Positions 1-28,100 of a DNA stretch of 64,000 bases are shown here, one piece after another. The stretch lies in assembly GCF_902686445.1 (NCBI RefSeq), contig NC_062232.1, forward strand, positions 14,615,105 to 14,679,104. Reading direction: 5' to 3'. Each line of letters starts with the position of its first letter. The stretch's first letter is position 1. Source of the stretch: Sciurus carolinensis (taxonomy: Eukaryota > Chordata > Mammalia > Rodentia > Sciuridae). The notes beneath the pieces are model-generated. The model saw only the letters and a program-made list of their open reading frames with translations. It did not search any database and was not told the origin of the DNA. The position numbers and the translations under genes were made by a program.

Positions 1-316
1 GGGCACTTTCCTACGCAGGCGCCTTTGGGGTCCCCGCCTTCTCAATCGCCCACCGCGTGGTGACCTGAGGAGCCCAGAGCCCCGCCCGCTCTGGCGCTGA
101 TATTTAATGAGCGGTCGCAGGCCTTTCTGGTGGGCGGGGCAGGCGCTGGGAGCCGTCCTGGTTGGTCCGCAGACCTGCGCGGCGCATGACGTCGTTCGGA
201 CTCGTCACGTCGCGTTGCGTTTAAGGCGTGGCATCGGCTCCGGGCGCTTGAAGGAGACTTGGGGACGGCTTGTTCACATAAGTGGTTGGAGTCGTCCCTG
301 CAGCTGCTTGCTCTCC
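1..316 (+). promoter_or_regulatory. PDHA1: PDHA1 promoter and 5' UTR region (GC-rich, CpG-rich)
   Basis: GC-rich stretch with many CpGs directly before the PDHA1 start codon, as expected of a housekeeping CpG-island promoter. A CRE-like site TGACGTCG lies at 187-194 and an inverted half site CGTCA at 203-207. A-T rich TATTTAA-like sequence occurs near 100-107 and TTTAAGG near 221-227, but neither is a convincing TATA box. The transcription start cannot be fixed from sequence. No in-frame stop separates an ATG at 107 from the usual start at 317. Confidence 0.7.
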
Positions 317-15218
<14,902 letters not shown>

Positions 15219-15317
15219 TGGGAGATGTGTGTAATGATGGGCTGTTCATCAGCAACTATAAGGAACAGTGTTGTCAACTTTGAGGAAATGATATCCAGAA
15301 AAACAGAAGTCTTAGAA

Positions 15318-15323
15318 AATAAA
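15318..15323 (+). promoter_or_regulatory. PDHA1: Candidate PDHA1 polyadenylation signal AATAAA
   Basis: Canonical AATAAA 100 bases after the stop codon. It would give a short 3' UTR. Longer PDHA1 transcripts are possible, but I see no other perfect AATAAA on this strand before MAP3K15. Confidence 0.6.
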
Positions 15324-15597
15324 TAGCATGTAAATTAAACTGAGGGAGAGTAAGCGCATGCAGTTTGTACATTGTTGCATTAGAAGATGTTGCGTGCCTA
15401 AGTATTTTGTGCGATTATTATATTGTATTACCTATTTTAGACCTTTGTAAATCTAATATAGAGTTTAGCCTTCCCAAATAATTGTTTGGTTACTAGAAGA
15501 ACACTTCTTGTGTACCTGTTCTGGCTGTGCCCTGAGAAGACACATTCTGGTACGGTTCGGCTAAAGCCTGTTCACACTGACCATCATTTCGTCATTT

Positions 15598-15603
15598 TTT
15601 ATT
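15598..15603 (-). promoter_or_regulatory. MAP3K15: Candidate MAP3K15 polyadenylation signal AATAAA
   Basis: TTTATT on the + strand reads AATAAA for MAP3K15, about 455 bases after its stop. A closer ATTAAA variant lies at 15994-15999, about 60 bases after the stop. Confidence 0.45.
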
Positions 15604-16057
15604 ATAACCAGGCAACAGGTAAAAGGCAAACAACTAGTTTTCTCCATTTACACATCAATGGCTACAATCTTATCAAATTTAGGTTCTATACTAGTTAACA
15701 ATGCATACCCTACAACAGCAATTTCCAGCCTATATCATTTTAAACAACCACTGTATTTAAAATATCAGGGTATGCTGATTTTTTTTCTGAGATTTTCCTA
15801 ATACTCTAGTTTATCAAAACTAAAGCTCACTATTCACATTACATACAGTTCTATAATCTTTAAAACATTTATAAATAATAGGTTTTAAAAAAAAAGAAAA
15901 GGACAAACTTTACCAGATTCTTGGATTAATTGAACACAGATCTTTTTCTTGTGTAAACTGAGCAGAATTTCTTTGTACATGAACAGAAGCAGCTTTAATC
16001 ACAAGCAGGAGGGTATGTGCTCGCTCTGTCCTCCAGCTTAGCTGAGTGTGATTAAGT

Positions 16058-16139
16058 CTAGTCCTCGGTCACTGAGGACTCCTGAGCCTGCCTTCTGTAC
16101 TGGGAGACCGCGTGCCACAGCCGACAGAGGACACCACCA
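16058..16139 (-). CDS. MAP3K15: MAP3K15 terminal coding exon
   Basis: Fragment residues 826-851 ([20 protein letters not shown] then SSVTED) and the stop TAG. It follows LRLR, so the junction reads [12 protein letters not shown], typical of the ASK C-terminus. Acceptor TTCCACAG. Confidence 0.94.
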
Positions 16140-19100
16140 CTGTGGAACAAAGGAGTTATCATAAGAAAAGCAAAGTTCCAACTAACAACTAAGTTCCAAC
16201 TAAGGCATACTTGTGGCAAAAGATATAATTCTAGATTTTTTTTTAATTGGCCATCTAAAAAATGCAGTCCCATTTTAACTTAGATACTGAACGAAACCAA
16301 AAATGTATTTTCTTCCTGTGTGACCGTAATACCCTTGTGCTCCAGCAGTGGTAGGACATGGTGTTAGAAGCTTGCACAGGAGCACTAATGGATTGGTATA
16401 GGACTGGCTATTTAAAATGACACAGGAACAAGAGCATAGTTATAGTTTAAAGGAGGGAGAGGTTGGGTCTAGCACATTGGTACCTCATGCCTTGCCTTCT
16501 GCCACACCTTGGCATTCTCCCCAGCCTGAACCTGGCAAAACTCCAGATCTGGGAGGGAGACGGGGTAGTATGTTTTCAAAGACATAGGAAAGGGAATGAA
16601 TTTCAAGGAGGGAAAAGTTACCAGCACTGTTTCCTGCTTTAATGTATTCACCCAGAAAAAGTTCTATTACACAAACTGTTTTGAAGCTCTTACCGTAGTC
16701 TAAGGCATCTTAAGTCTTCCTTAGTGATATCATTAAGAATATCAGAAAGTGTATAATTCTCTTCAACAATCTGAAACAAAGATCAAATACATACGAGATA
16801 AGCAGCTTTTAACAATATCATAGGAATAGTTTTTGGTTATAAGTTTACCTTTTCAATTGTATTTGCATCTGTTCCTTGCAGTTGTAGCCAGTCTATAAGC
16901 TCTTTATCTGTTCCCTGCCTAGGAGGGGGTGCTAGGTTCTTTGTCATACCTGTAACAATTAGAAATTTGTTTCATTGTGTATTAATTGTAACCATAAAAC
17001 TCTTCAACAGTAAATATCCGTGACATAAAATGTTATATGAAAAGGAGATGTATTAAACCTGTGTCATTCATCTGCTCTAACGTCTTACACAATTCCTAGT
17101 TCTCAGACTGTCTTTCCAGAGAGAATTACCCTTAACCTCAGCACCTTAATTTTGTAATTTGATGTCATCTGTCTCACTTTAAATGCTTATTTCCCTGTGT
17201 TTAAAAAAATCCCTTTTCTTCGGGTGCACATCCCTAACTGCACTGAAAAATCAAATGAAGCAGGTTGTAGTATTGAAATTTTACAGCAGATTATGTAGTC
17301 CATATCCTAAGAGGTAGCTGTAGCCCATAAAAGGAGAAAGTCAGGTTTACTGAGGTATAATTTTGGCAGTAAACCGCCTCTTTTACTTTTACTTCTGACA
17401 AACTCAGTCATGTTACTACTACAATTGAGATACAGATATTTCCATTAACCCACAAGGTTCTTATGTGTTCTCTTATAATCTGTCCCCTCTCCTACCCATT
17501 CTGATTTGTTTTCTGTCCCTGCAACTTTCTCTTTTCCAGAGAACGCTGTGATTGGAATCATAGTGTATAGCCTTTTGAATCTGGTTCTTTCACTTAGCAT
17601 ACTGTTTGCTATTTCCATGTTGTTGAATGTATCAGCAGTTCCCTTTTTTAATCATTGAGTAGTCCAGAATCTGCTAGAGTCCTGGTTTAACAGAAGATAA
17701 TCTCAATTTTTTTCAAGGCTGTTTTAACATTAGGCAGATTTTTAGTTTGTCTCTGACACACCTAACAGAGTACCTGAACGATGACTCACCATTATAATTG
17801 AATTGTAATTGAAGGTGATATAATTCTTGAGTTTTCTGTTCTAGCGTTAGCCGTAGAAGATTCTGGTACTCTCTCTCTTTTTCAACTAGGTGTTCCAAAA
17901 GTCTGGTTTAAAAAAAAAAAAAAAAAAGCCACCATTAGCCCAACACCATCCAATTCCAGTTTGAACAGCTGTTGAACATTAAGAGATTGTGTTGGGATTG
18001 TGCCTTTAAATTTTTTTTTTCAGTCAGCCCAGAAGGAAGCAGATTTGTTTCTTCTCCAGAGTTCTGTGAATAGGTTTTGCGTGAATCAGGTTTCAGCTTA
18101 TGCAGGGGAAACTTCCTTTTTTCTTTCACTTGACATTAAAGATCAGTACTTGGAATGTGGGCATATTTTTGCAATGGACTGACTGTCTTGCCAAAGTTCA
18201 TATTGTTGAAATCCTAACCCCCAAGGTATTTTAAAAGGGTGGGCCCTTTGGTAGCTGAGCTGAGATTGGGGCCCTTATGGAAGAGGATCCCAGAGACTCC
18301 CTCACCCCTCCCACCATGCAGACCAAGTGAGTAGCCAGTCATCTATGAAGTTGCCAGCCCTTGACCTTGGACTTGGACTTCAGCCTCCAGAACTGGGAGA
18401 AGTTTTGTTGTTTGTAAACCACCAGTTGATGGTATTTTGTTCTTATAGCCTGAACAGACTTAGACAGTTTTGTCTCAAAATATATCATGAAGTAGAAGTT
18501 AATTTGATGTTGATCAGTAGAACTGAGCCAGAAGGATTATCTGATTCCTTAAGCTATCTCCCTATGTCAGATACAGTAGCTGAAACTAGGTTAAACTCCT
18601 TCCTTAGAGGGAGCTGAAGCAAGGGGACAGCTCCTGATGTAATAGCTGCTGGCTGAGGAGCTTCACAGGGCAGAACACTACTAACACTCACTGAGTGTCT
18701 ATGCAGAATCCAGGACTGTACGACACTTAGTGGACTGTCATTTAGGCCTTAAGACACACTTACAGCTGAGGTATTGAGGCACTGAGTCATTAAATAATTC
18801 ACCCAGAGTCGCAGAAACTGGGCTTTTCCCATCAGGACAGTCTCCTGACGCCCAGCCTTGCTCATGGTCTTCCTGGGACAAGAAAGAGTTTGGCACAGTT
18901 GAGCCTCCAACTTCTGGGTCCCTTCCATGCCAGCTTGGGTCATGTGCCTGGGAGAGGGGAATTGGGGCTGGCAAACTGGAGCCATGTTTACCTTTTGTTT
19001 GCTCACATACCCAAAACATGAGATTAGTTTGTTGTAACTGCATGCTCTTTAAATTCATTTATATTACTCATGCTGGTGAACTAGGGAATATAGAACTAAG

Positions 19101-22100
19101 CTTTATTTGAATTACTAAAAGTTAATTATTGACATTGCTCTGAGAAGTTACTGCAACAATGTGTAAACAGATGAGAACTCAGGTACCCCTGGATGGTTCA
19201 GTGGCAAAATGGGGTGGGGAAGAGGCAAATGCTTCTGTCCCAGCAAGGAGGAAATGCTAGCACTCTAGTGAGAGAGACTTCCCACCCATAACCCTGGCCT
19301 CACTGCATCTTTGTCAAGTAGTCTTCCTTCTACCTGAGTGAAGGAGATAATTTTAGCATGTGCCTGGGTCCATTCAGTGCAAAGGATTTTCAGGCCTGTC
19401 ACATCATTCTGTGCAGTAAGGCCATCCTACTTCAGCTCTGCCCAGTTGCCACACGGCCAAGGCATCTGCCACAGGATGTGCAGGCTGCCCAAGAACTGCT
19501 TTATTAGTTAGCCATTCACATTAATGTGCTGAAGACTGAGAATAGAAAATAACAGCATGACTGAACAGTGGAGAGGAATGACCTTTGATGCCACATATAA
19601 CTGAATTGGGGAAAAAAAGTTTTGAAGAAATACCAAGTATTACTACCAACTTTCATGTGTGTCACCTTTCTAAAATTCCCAAACTTTGGCCTGTGACACC
19701 GCTACCATCTACTTAAAGTGTCATGTCTGTTAAAAGAAATGATTAGATCTGCTTAAAACTAAACTTGAGATGTCCTGGGGGGTGTGCACAATTTTTTGTC
19801 CTAAGTGTGTACATCCAGCACCTGCTCTCCCCGGTAAATAAGAGTAAGCATTACCAATGGTCATACAGCAAAAGCACATCATTTGGGACAAACACCAACT
19901 AGTTTGCCATCACTGAAGACTATTATTTTAAAAGCTCATTGATTTTTGCATTCTGATTCTGATTGATGCAATTCTCCAGAACAAAGGGGAATCATTTTGT
20001 TCATTTAACAAATGCTTATGAAACACCTGTTGGATACCAGGAAGTGGACAAAAATAGAGCAGGGCATTTGGGAGAACATTATGGTGACACCAGGGTACCC
20101 TGGCTGAGAAAGCAGTTCATTGATACCTGCCAGAGGATTGTGACAAATCACCAGGAAGTCATGAGAGGGCATATTTCCTTGGGGGTTAGAGTCCATCCAT
20201 AACAAAGTGCAAACAAACTCTGTTACACCTTTCACTGAACATGCTAGGGGTCCCATCTTGAGTTCAGGTACTGCTGTCTTTAGTACGGCAAAGTTCTGTG
20301 TGGCCTGTAACAAGACCCTATACTTTTCTGATTCCTAATATTAAAGGAATGCATTCTAGTCCCTCACCTGAAGCTGCAAATATAACCTCGCCCAGTTCAT
20401 TGATGGTGAAGATGCTTTTAATCTGAGACCTGGGTGAGGCCCCCCAACAACTCAACCAATTCCAGACTGAGGGCCTAGAAGTTCCTCACCTGTTGCTCTC
20501 CTGCCTGAGCTTGCTCAGCTGGAGGCTCAGGTGCTGCTGGTGGGGCTGGGCCTCCTGGGCAATCGCTACACCAGGTCTTCTCCCTCCTGATGCCACACGT
20601 GCTTCGCTGCCAGGCAGGTCTGCTAGGGGATAGTCGTCTTCCACTTCATCCGTGTCCTTATCTACCCCTTCAGTCTCAGAGGTAGGTTCAAAGTGAGCCC
20701 GGAGCTCTGAAAAATCACAGACCATGGTTATCATGGCATTAGGTCACCTGGGCCAGCAAACTAGGCTATTCAGGAGCTGGCCCCACCAATGTGACACTCC
20801 ATCAGGAGTGTGCTAGCTTTATGAAAGGAGAGATGATGATTCTATTTGGTTCCCTGAACTACAAAAGTGGTCACCCCCAGTTTACACATGAAGAAACAAA
20901 CATGTAAGGAGGTTAGTGAAGGAGGCTTTACAAAGGTACAACCAGGCAAGTACCTGCTTAAAGCAGGAACGGGGGTTCACCCGACCTTCCTGCCATTTGA
21001 GCCTAGGCTACAGAAAGCATTCAGGAGAGCAAGCAGAAGATGAGCAGGGAGGCCCCAGAGTAATGAGAGGAAGGGGCCAAGTCCACAGAACCCTTCTAAA
21101 GCCTCCCATTACAGGAAGAAGTATCACAGAAGGGGAAGCGATTTTGCTATGAAGATGCTCTAACATTTCCAGAAAAAGTCTACAAAAGCCCAAAACTGGG
21201 CTGGGGGCATAGCCCAATAGCTCAGGTAGAAGGCATGCTTGTCATGAATGGGGCCTTGGGTTTGATCCCCAGCAGAGAAAAAAAAAAAAAAATCCCAAGA
21301 TTTCTACAGCTACTACAAGAGAATTCTGAGAGAAGAAAAATAAATGGAACCATTTCATTCCCAACTATCTAGCACGCATTTGTGAGCATGCGCACTGAAA
21401 TGGGTACCAGAGCACTGGAGGATCCCTGCCCTTTTACATGATGTATTTGTATGCAATCACTTGCATTACACCCATAAGTGATCACCACATGTTCTTATCA
21501 TAGACACTTCACCCTTGAAGGGATCTATGGCGGCATTCACTTCACTGCAGGGAAGAATAAAGCCAACAGGGGAAAGAGAAAACAATTCCTGAATGCAGAG
21601 ACTATTTCTGGTCTTTGTTACAGCCTGATTCTGACCTCGACCTCAAAGGGCACTTACCTGGGATGAGAATGGTGACTGCGGCCTGCACTGCTCTGCGGAT
21701 GATGTTATCCATTGCAAACATCCAGTGGGGCCTAATTAAGTGGTTCCTCAAAATTTTATTTACCTAAAAATCACAAAAATCCAGATTTCTAGTCTGTCGC
21801 ACTTTAAGGAAGTCGAGTTCTTACTAATGCTAATTTGCTTCTGCACTGAGATTTGAGCATTGGCAATGCTGCCATGGAGCTTTGTCTGACACATTTCTTC
21901 TGAACCCAGTCTTCCTCTAGGCTGCCCTAAGTCACGTTGGAGTCCAGAAGATGTGTACAGCAATGGGATTGACGTCATGGGGCCTCTTCATTGTTTATTC
22001 AACAAGCATTTATTGAACACTTAGGAAATGACAGATTGCACTGGGGGCTGGGGACACGAAGATAAACCAGACAGTCTCAGGCCTGGAAGAACTCACATCT

Positions 22101-25100
22101 GTTTGGCCAGACACATACATTGGCTTAAACTCCACACCTACTTTGCTGCTGGATGCCACGTGTTCCCATCCTATACTTAGGCTCTTTATGGCCAAAAGCA
22201 ATCAGCCCACTCACTTGGGTGACATTTCCTATACCTACATGCTCAGTGTTTTAGAAGGAGCTGCTAAATTTCAGTGTTCAGGTGTAAATAGATGAGAAGA
22301 AATGGGGGCTATGGGAGAAGATGGTGATTAGCATGGTCTCCAGGGCCAGGTGGAACACTTACAGCATCCTGGAATCCAAACAGTACCAGGTGAATCTGAT
22401 TGATGGATGAGCTGTCAAAATCCAGGTCCACCTTCAGCTTTGATATTGTGGATGCCATCACCCTGTGCTCTGGGGAGCGGATGAAGTCCCTCAGGATCCC
22501 AATTATTTGCTTGATGTGACCAACTGAGAGATGCAACTCCTCTGAGCTCTGACCACACATGCACACAAACATATGAATCATTTTCATTGAATGAGTCAGG
22601 GAGTGGGATAGGAAATTCAAAATGTATTGTGGGAAACTAGATTGCCCATTTGCTAACAAGAATTGTGGAATCCCTTCAGGGAGAAGGGGCCTTTGTTCCT
22701 GGAATTCCTTCCTGTCGGGGTCTTCTGGTCCCTTCCCTCTGGAAGGCACACATCCTCACCATTAGGTCCCAATGAATGCTTCTACCTCCTGTTTGACCCC
22801 CTCATCAGGGCTCTCATCAAAAAGCCTAGTTCACAGTGCGGCAGTGACCTCTTCCTAAGAGGAAGGGGGACCAGTATACTACTACTGTGTCCTAGTTAAA
22901 ACTCAAATCTTTTCATCCATAACCATTCTCCCTAAAGTGGCTGTTCTTCCAGTTTCTGAGGGCGGCTTTGGCATGTCCTACAGCTGGGGGTTAACTCGGC
23001 CCCAAGCCTCAAAAGCAAGATAAGATGAAAAGAGGTCTGAGGCTGGAAGCCCTTCAGCTTCCTGATGTTTCCGCTGCCATGTGGCTCTTTCTCCACCAGG
23101 TGGTAGCACCGCCCCACAAATGCCCAGAAGCACTGCAGTGATGTTCAAATTCGTGTTTCAGGAGTTTTTTTCTTTGTATGTTCTTTTGTTTTGTTGGGGC
23201 AGGAAAGGATGTTAGGAAATACTTATGGTGCTCACTCTAACTATGCAAATGTTCCAGAACACAGAACAGTGGTCCTTGTTCAGACCTGTCCAGGGACCTG
23301 GACCCAAATGGGGCAGGATTAGATTAGCAGATGCCATCCCTCAGGCCAGTACCTGGGCCACACACTCCTGTAAGTTAGAAACCACCTGGTTCTGCTCTTC
23401 CCAAAGGATTTTGTACAGGATGGCACGGCGCTCACTGTCCTTGCGTAGCAGGAAGAGGCCCTGGTCCCTGTCTTCTGGGGACGAAGGTATGCTCCGCTCT
23501 TCTGAGGCTAAGCTCTCGTCTGGAACACTGCAGACAAACACATGTGACAATCCTGTGTTTGTCTGGGAACACTATCTCCAGGAAGTCTACCACCATATGC
23601 TGTAGGGGCAGGGCGAAGAGGAGTACACTGCAGTCCCCAGGCTCAAGAAGCGGAAGCTGCACGGAGCAAGGCTGATGGAGGAGAGGGGCCACATCCCCTC
23701 TCTCACCCTTGCTTCCCCCATAGTAGTCAAGTTGAGGGGGGAGAAGGGCAAAAAGAAGTGGGGACAGGAGGAGCGGGGGAAGCAGAGGGAGAAAGGGGGA
23801 GTAGAAGGGAAGGGAAATTGAGAGGGGGAGGGGGAGATAATGGGGGGATGTGTGAGGGGACAAGCAGGGAAAATGAGGGGAAGGAGAGAGAGGGAAGTGC
23901 AGAGGGGGAAGGGAGGATGAAGATGGAAATTAAGAGAGCAGAAAGGACAGTCAGGGGAGTAAAGCAAAGTGCTCTCCTGGCTTGTCCCAGGCCATTCAGA
24001 AAAGGAAAAGCCCTTCCCAGCCCTCTGGTTGTGACCCAGCAAGTACTGCATCACTAAGGAACACCAGCACCCCTCACAGGACCACAACAGGGGGACAAGG
24101 GAAACAGGCAGTACCTGAGAAGGTGACTGAGCTGGTGCTTGGGCGCCTGTACCTTCTCAAAGAATGTGTCAGGCTGGGCATCAGAGTCTGGAGAGATGGA
24201 ACCATGCTCGCTGCTGCTGCTGCCCAGAGGTTCCCCTGACGAAGGCAGGGCCAGGGCACTGGTGACACTGCGGGCACCCTCTGTGGAGGACAGCCAGATA
24301 GGGAGTGGAGAGGCTCAGAGAGGGACCAGGTGGGGACTAAGTCTCTGGCAGCCCCTCAGACCCAAGTGCCCACCCGGGGGCTTGCTAAGCCTGAACCACT
24401 CTGATGAGGTGGTGTTAACAGTCACCTGGGACCATGGTGAGAATGTAGGTCTGGGACAGGCCTCATGGCAAACACTGTTACGGGTGGTCTAGGGTCACAT
24501 TCTGTGGAGCAAGTTGTGGAGTCACTCTGCCATGCCTTCTGATTCCATCTGCCCCAGAGGGAACATGGCAATAGCTTCCTTTTCACAGGCTGCTCTTTGT
24601 CACTGCCATTTACAGCCTACCATCCTAGAAGGTATTACTGGGTTTTGGTGGCCTGTGGGAAAGCTACCACAGGCAAATCTCCCTAACACACCCTTTAATC
24701 AAGGTCAGGATGGCAGGCCAGCCTCCCAAGACAAAGCACCAGGCTCTACCCTTGGGGGAGACACAACCCCAGCCAGGTACCTCTCACCTCCCACCTCCTC
24801 ACATTCCCAAAAGAAAGACTTCAAGGAAGTGACCTCATAGTCACCCTCAAGGCTCCCTGTGCCTGTCTGGAGATGGAGGGATGTTTATTGGTTGGGTTTT
24901 GACAACCTTCAAACCTAGTGCACCATCATCTCTACCACTCTTCACACAAACAGGAACAACATGGAAGCTCAGCACTTCCTCAGCACTTGGGAAGCTGGCA
25001 CTCTCTCTAAGCAGTAGAGAAGACCCAGGCCCAGGGAATCTCCCCAGCTGTCTAGGCAGGCCTCACCTGAGGGCTTGAAAGCAATTCGGTTCTTCTTGCC

Positions 25101-28100
25101 TTTGTTCACCTGCCTTAGGAAACCCTCTCTGAGCAGGTCAGTGGCAGTGGCCCGTTTTTGAGGGTCAGGCTCAAAACAGAATAAGATGAAGGTTCTGGCT
25201 TCAGTCGAAAGGGTTTCTGGAATCTCAGGGTGGATCTTAAACATCCCCACCTGCATTTAATGGAGAGGTAAGCAATGTGTCAGTGAAGCCTCGGGTGATT
25301 CAGGGGAATGCGTTGTCAACAGAAAGCTCCCACACTTCATCCCATGAGGGACTGGGGATGTGGTGCAGCAGCCCCGAAGACACTCATCTCTGTTCATGCC
25401 CCATTGCAGTGCTGTGTTCCTACTATCCACGGGTGGACTCTACCTCCCCATCCCTGGAGTCTCAGCTGGCCTTTTGAAGGCTGGGATGTGGCTCAGTGGT
25501 AGAACGCTTGCCTAGCATGGGTGAGGCCCTGGGTTTAGTTCCCAGTACTGGAAAAAAAAAAAAAAAACAGAAATCAGCTGGCCTTTTGTGACTTCACTTT
25601 CACCAAGAGACTGAGGTGAAAGTTGTATGTGAGTGTTTCATAGCTTAGGCCTGAAGGGACCTTGTAGTCCCTGTCCTCATCTTCTTGGAGTCCTGAGACC
25701 ACCACACAGGAAGGGAGTCCAAGACGGACAACTATGTGGAGAGAAGGGTCCAGCCCTGTCTGCCACACCCTCAGACATGTGCAAAAGGACCTCTCAGAGG
25801 ATCCTGCCTCAGCCAAGCTGCCACCTGGACGCAACCACAGGAGTGAGCCCAGGCAAGACCTGTAGAAGAGCCAACAGTCCTCTCACAGAACTGTGAGGAA
25901 TAACAAGTCATTGCTTTCAGCCTGTAGTGGGTGAGGTGGTTAGTTACACAGCATGAGGGAACAGGAAAGCCACATGCTGCATCTGCTATCTGTTCCCAAG
26001 AGACACCCCGCACACCTCTCAATCCCTTTGCATCCACAGCCCATATCCCCAACCTCCAGCTCTAAGCCACAAGCAGAAAAAACCTGAGGCTGCTACCTAA
26101 CAGACAAGTGTCTAATCACCCATGACCAAGCCATGACCTCCCAAGGGGTACAGCAGTTGAGGGAGGTGAACTGCCTTTTCATTTCATGAGTTGCTAGAAC
26201 GGCTGCTTCAGGGCCTACTTCTAGGACATTTAACTGCTATCCAGCCAAAGGTTCTCTGTTCCTGTGACCCATAGGGAAATTAAGAGTCAGTTCCCAGCTG
26301 TCATATCTATGACATGGAAATGCTTCCATGACAAACCTTGCATAACCTCTTCCTGCATAATTGTTGCCATCAGGCGTGGCTCTCTAGTCTTCTTAGGCAT
26401 TATCATCTTGAAGTTTACAGTCTTCCCTGTGTCTTTTCCAAGCCCATTCAATCCAGTGGTGGAAGCCATTCTCTTCCAGATCCAAGCTCACTGCCAGCTC
26501 CTCAGCAGTCTTGGGGGCTGGCTTGGCCTCTCTTGCCCCACTGCATGCTGGAGCAAGGACCTGGGTGCTGCAGAGCCTTCTGACTTCACCTCCCAAAGGA
26601 CCTTGATGAGGTGGACATGTCCCATTCCCAGGACACTGCTATTCATGGCCAAGACAGAGAGTGGGTTTTGAGACCACTAACTGCTAGATGAATCCAGTCA
26701 CCAGGATTTGAAATGCTGGGCACGTTACAGGTGGTACCCCTACCTGAACCATGGGAACAGATGGTGGCAGTGCCCACTGGCTCTAGGGGGCACACAGACA
26801 AAAATTCAGGACAAGATCCTAAAGTGGAAAGGGTGATTTTTCTTCTGGTTCTCAAAACAAAAAGAGTAGAATTGAACAGCACACCCTGCCACCTGGCAAA
26901 TACCTCACTTATTAGGGTGCTCTGCTCCCTTATGGGTTGGCCAGGGCTGCTGTAACAAAGTATCACAAACTGGGAGGCTGAAACACCAGAAATGTATTCT
27001 CTCCCAGTTCTGGAATCTGGGAGGCTGAAGTCAAGGTATTGCCAGGACCAGACACCCTCTGAAATACGTAGGGAATCTTCCTTGCCTCTTCTGTGCCTCT
27101 GGTAGTTTCTAGGTCATCTCTAGGTCCTTGGCTTGAAGATGCATCACCCCAACACCCTGCCTTCATAGTCTTCTCCCTGTGCATGTCTGCCTTGGAGTCC
27201 AAATATCCCTTTTTAATAAGGACACCTGTCATGCTGCTTTGGGGTCTACTCTACTGACACCATTTTAATGTGATTATCTCTCTGAAGACCCTATTTCCAA
27301 ATAAGGTCACATTCTGAGTTACTGGGGGTAAGGACCCCCATATATCATTCTGGGTGACATAAACCCATAACAGTCCCTTTGGGGGAAGAATAATTTCCTT
27401 TGTTTCAGACACTGTCCAGAAGTTTTAAAAAATTTTTGTTGAAGGATTCTACTATCCAAGAAATGAGTAACACAGTGGACATTATTTCTAACTTCTTTGT
27501 TGGCAACATAAAATGACTGTGTGCCACCCAAAAAAGTCAACATTTTTTCAAAGAATTTGTACAGATAATGAGTTAACCAAAAACAGGAGGCAAGAAGAGG
27601 ATAAGGGGAGTTGCTCATGCCCTGTGGATGAATTGAGAAAGTCACAGCCTTCAGCTGGGTTTCTGGAATTTCACAGGAAGTCAACAGATCAGAAAACAGA
27701 CAGCCATGGCTCTCAAGTGGGCACCATGTTTTTCCAAGCACCAGCCGCTATTTATTCTAAGGCCTGTGAGGGAAGCTGCAGGTGAGATCTTTAATGGTCC
27801 CCACTGGGGATCATGAATAGTCATTGATGTGCTGAGGAAGGCTGCTGCTTTCAGTCCCTTTGTTCAGGGTTCTGTTGACATTGTAGGGACCAGAAGACTT
27901 GAGGTGTTGGCCTTGGAGCTACCTGGGTGGCTGATGTGATGGAAGGAAGCTCTGAGAACCTTCTGCTGGGGCCCAACCAGGCTGAGGAAAGCAGCCAACA
28001 TACCCAGAGCACAGAGTGCTCAAAGCCCACTGAAGGTGCCATGCCTGCCTCAGGGGGCAGAATCCCACACTCATATTTGTAGGGTTCTTTCTGCCCAAGG

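Larger units (their letters stand above)
15219..16057. other. Shared 3' region between the convergent PDHA1 and MAP3K15 genes
   Basis: 839 bases between two facing stop codons. It must contain both 3' UTRs. Poly(A) signals for each strand fall inside it, and I see no repeat element in it. A small + strand reading frame at 15486-15698 has no recognisable content. Confidence 0.7.

Noticed and set aside
18185..18477. Possible endogenous retrovirus with genes
   Set aside because: Only a solo LTR is seen; no gag, pol or env text lies around it.
23587..24087. Pro/Leu/Ser-rich open frames on the minus strand
   Set aside because: They are read from the purine-rich tract; low-complexity sequence gives long stop-free frames by composition.
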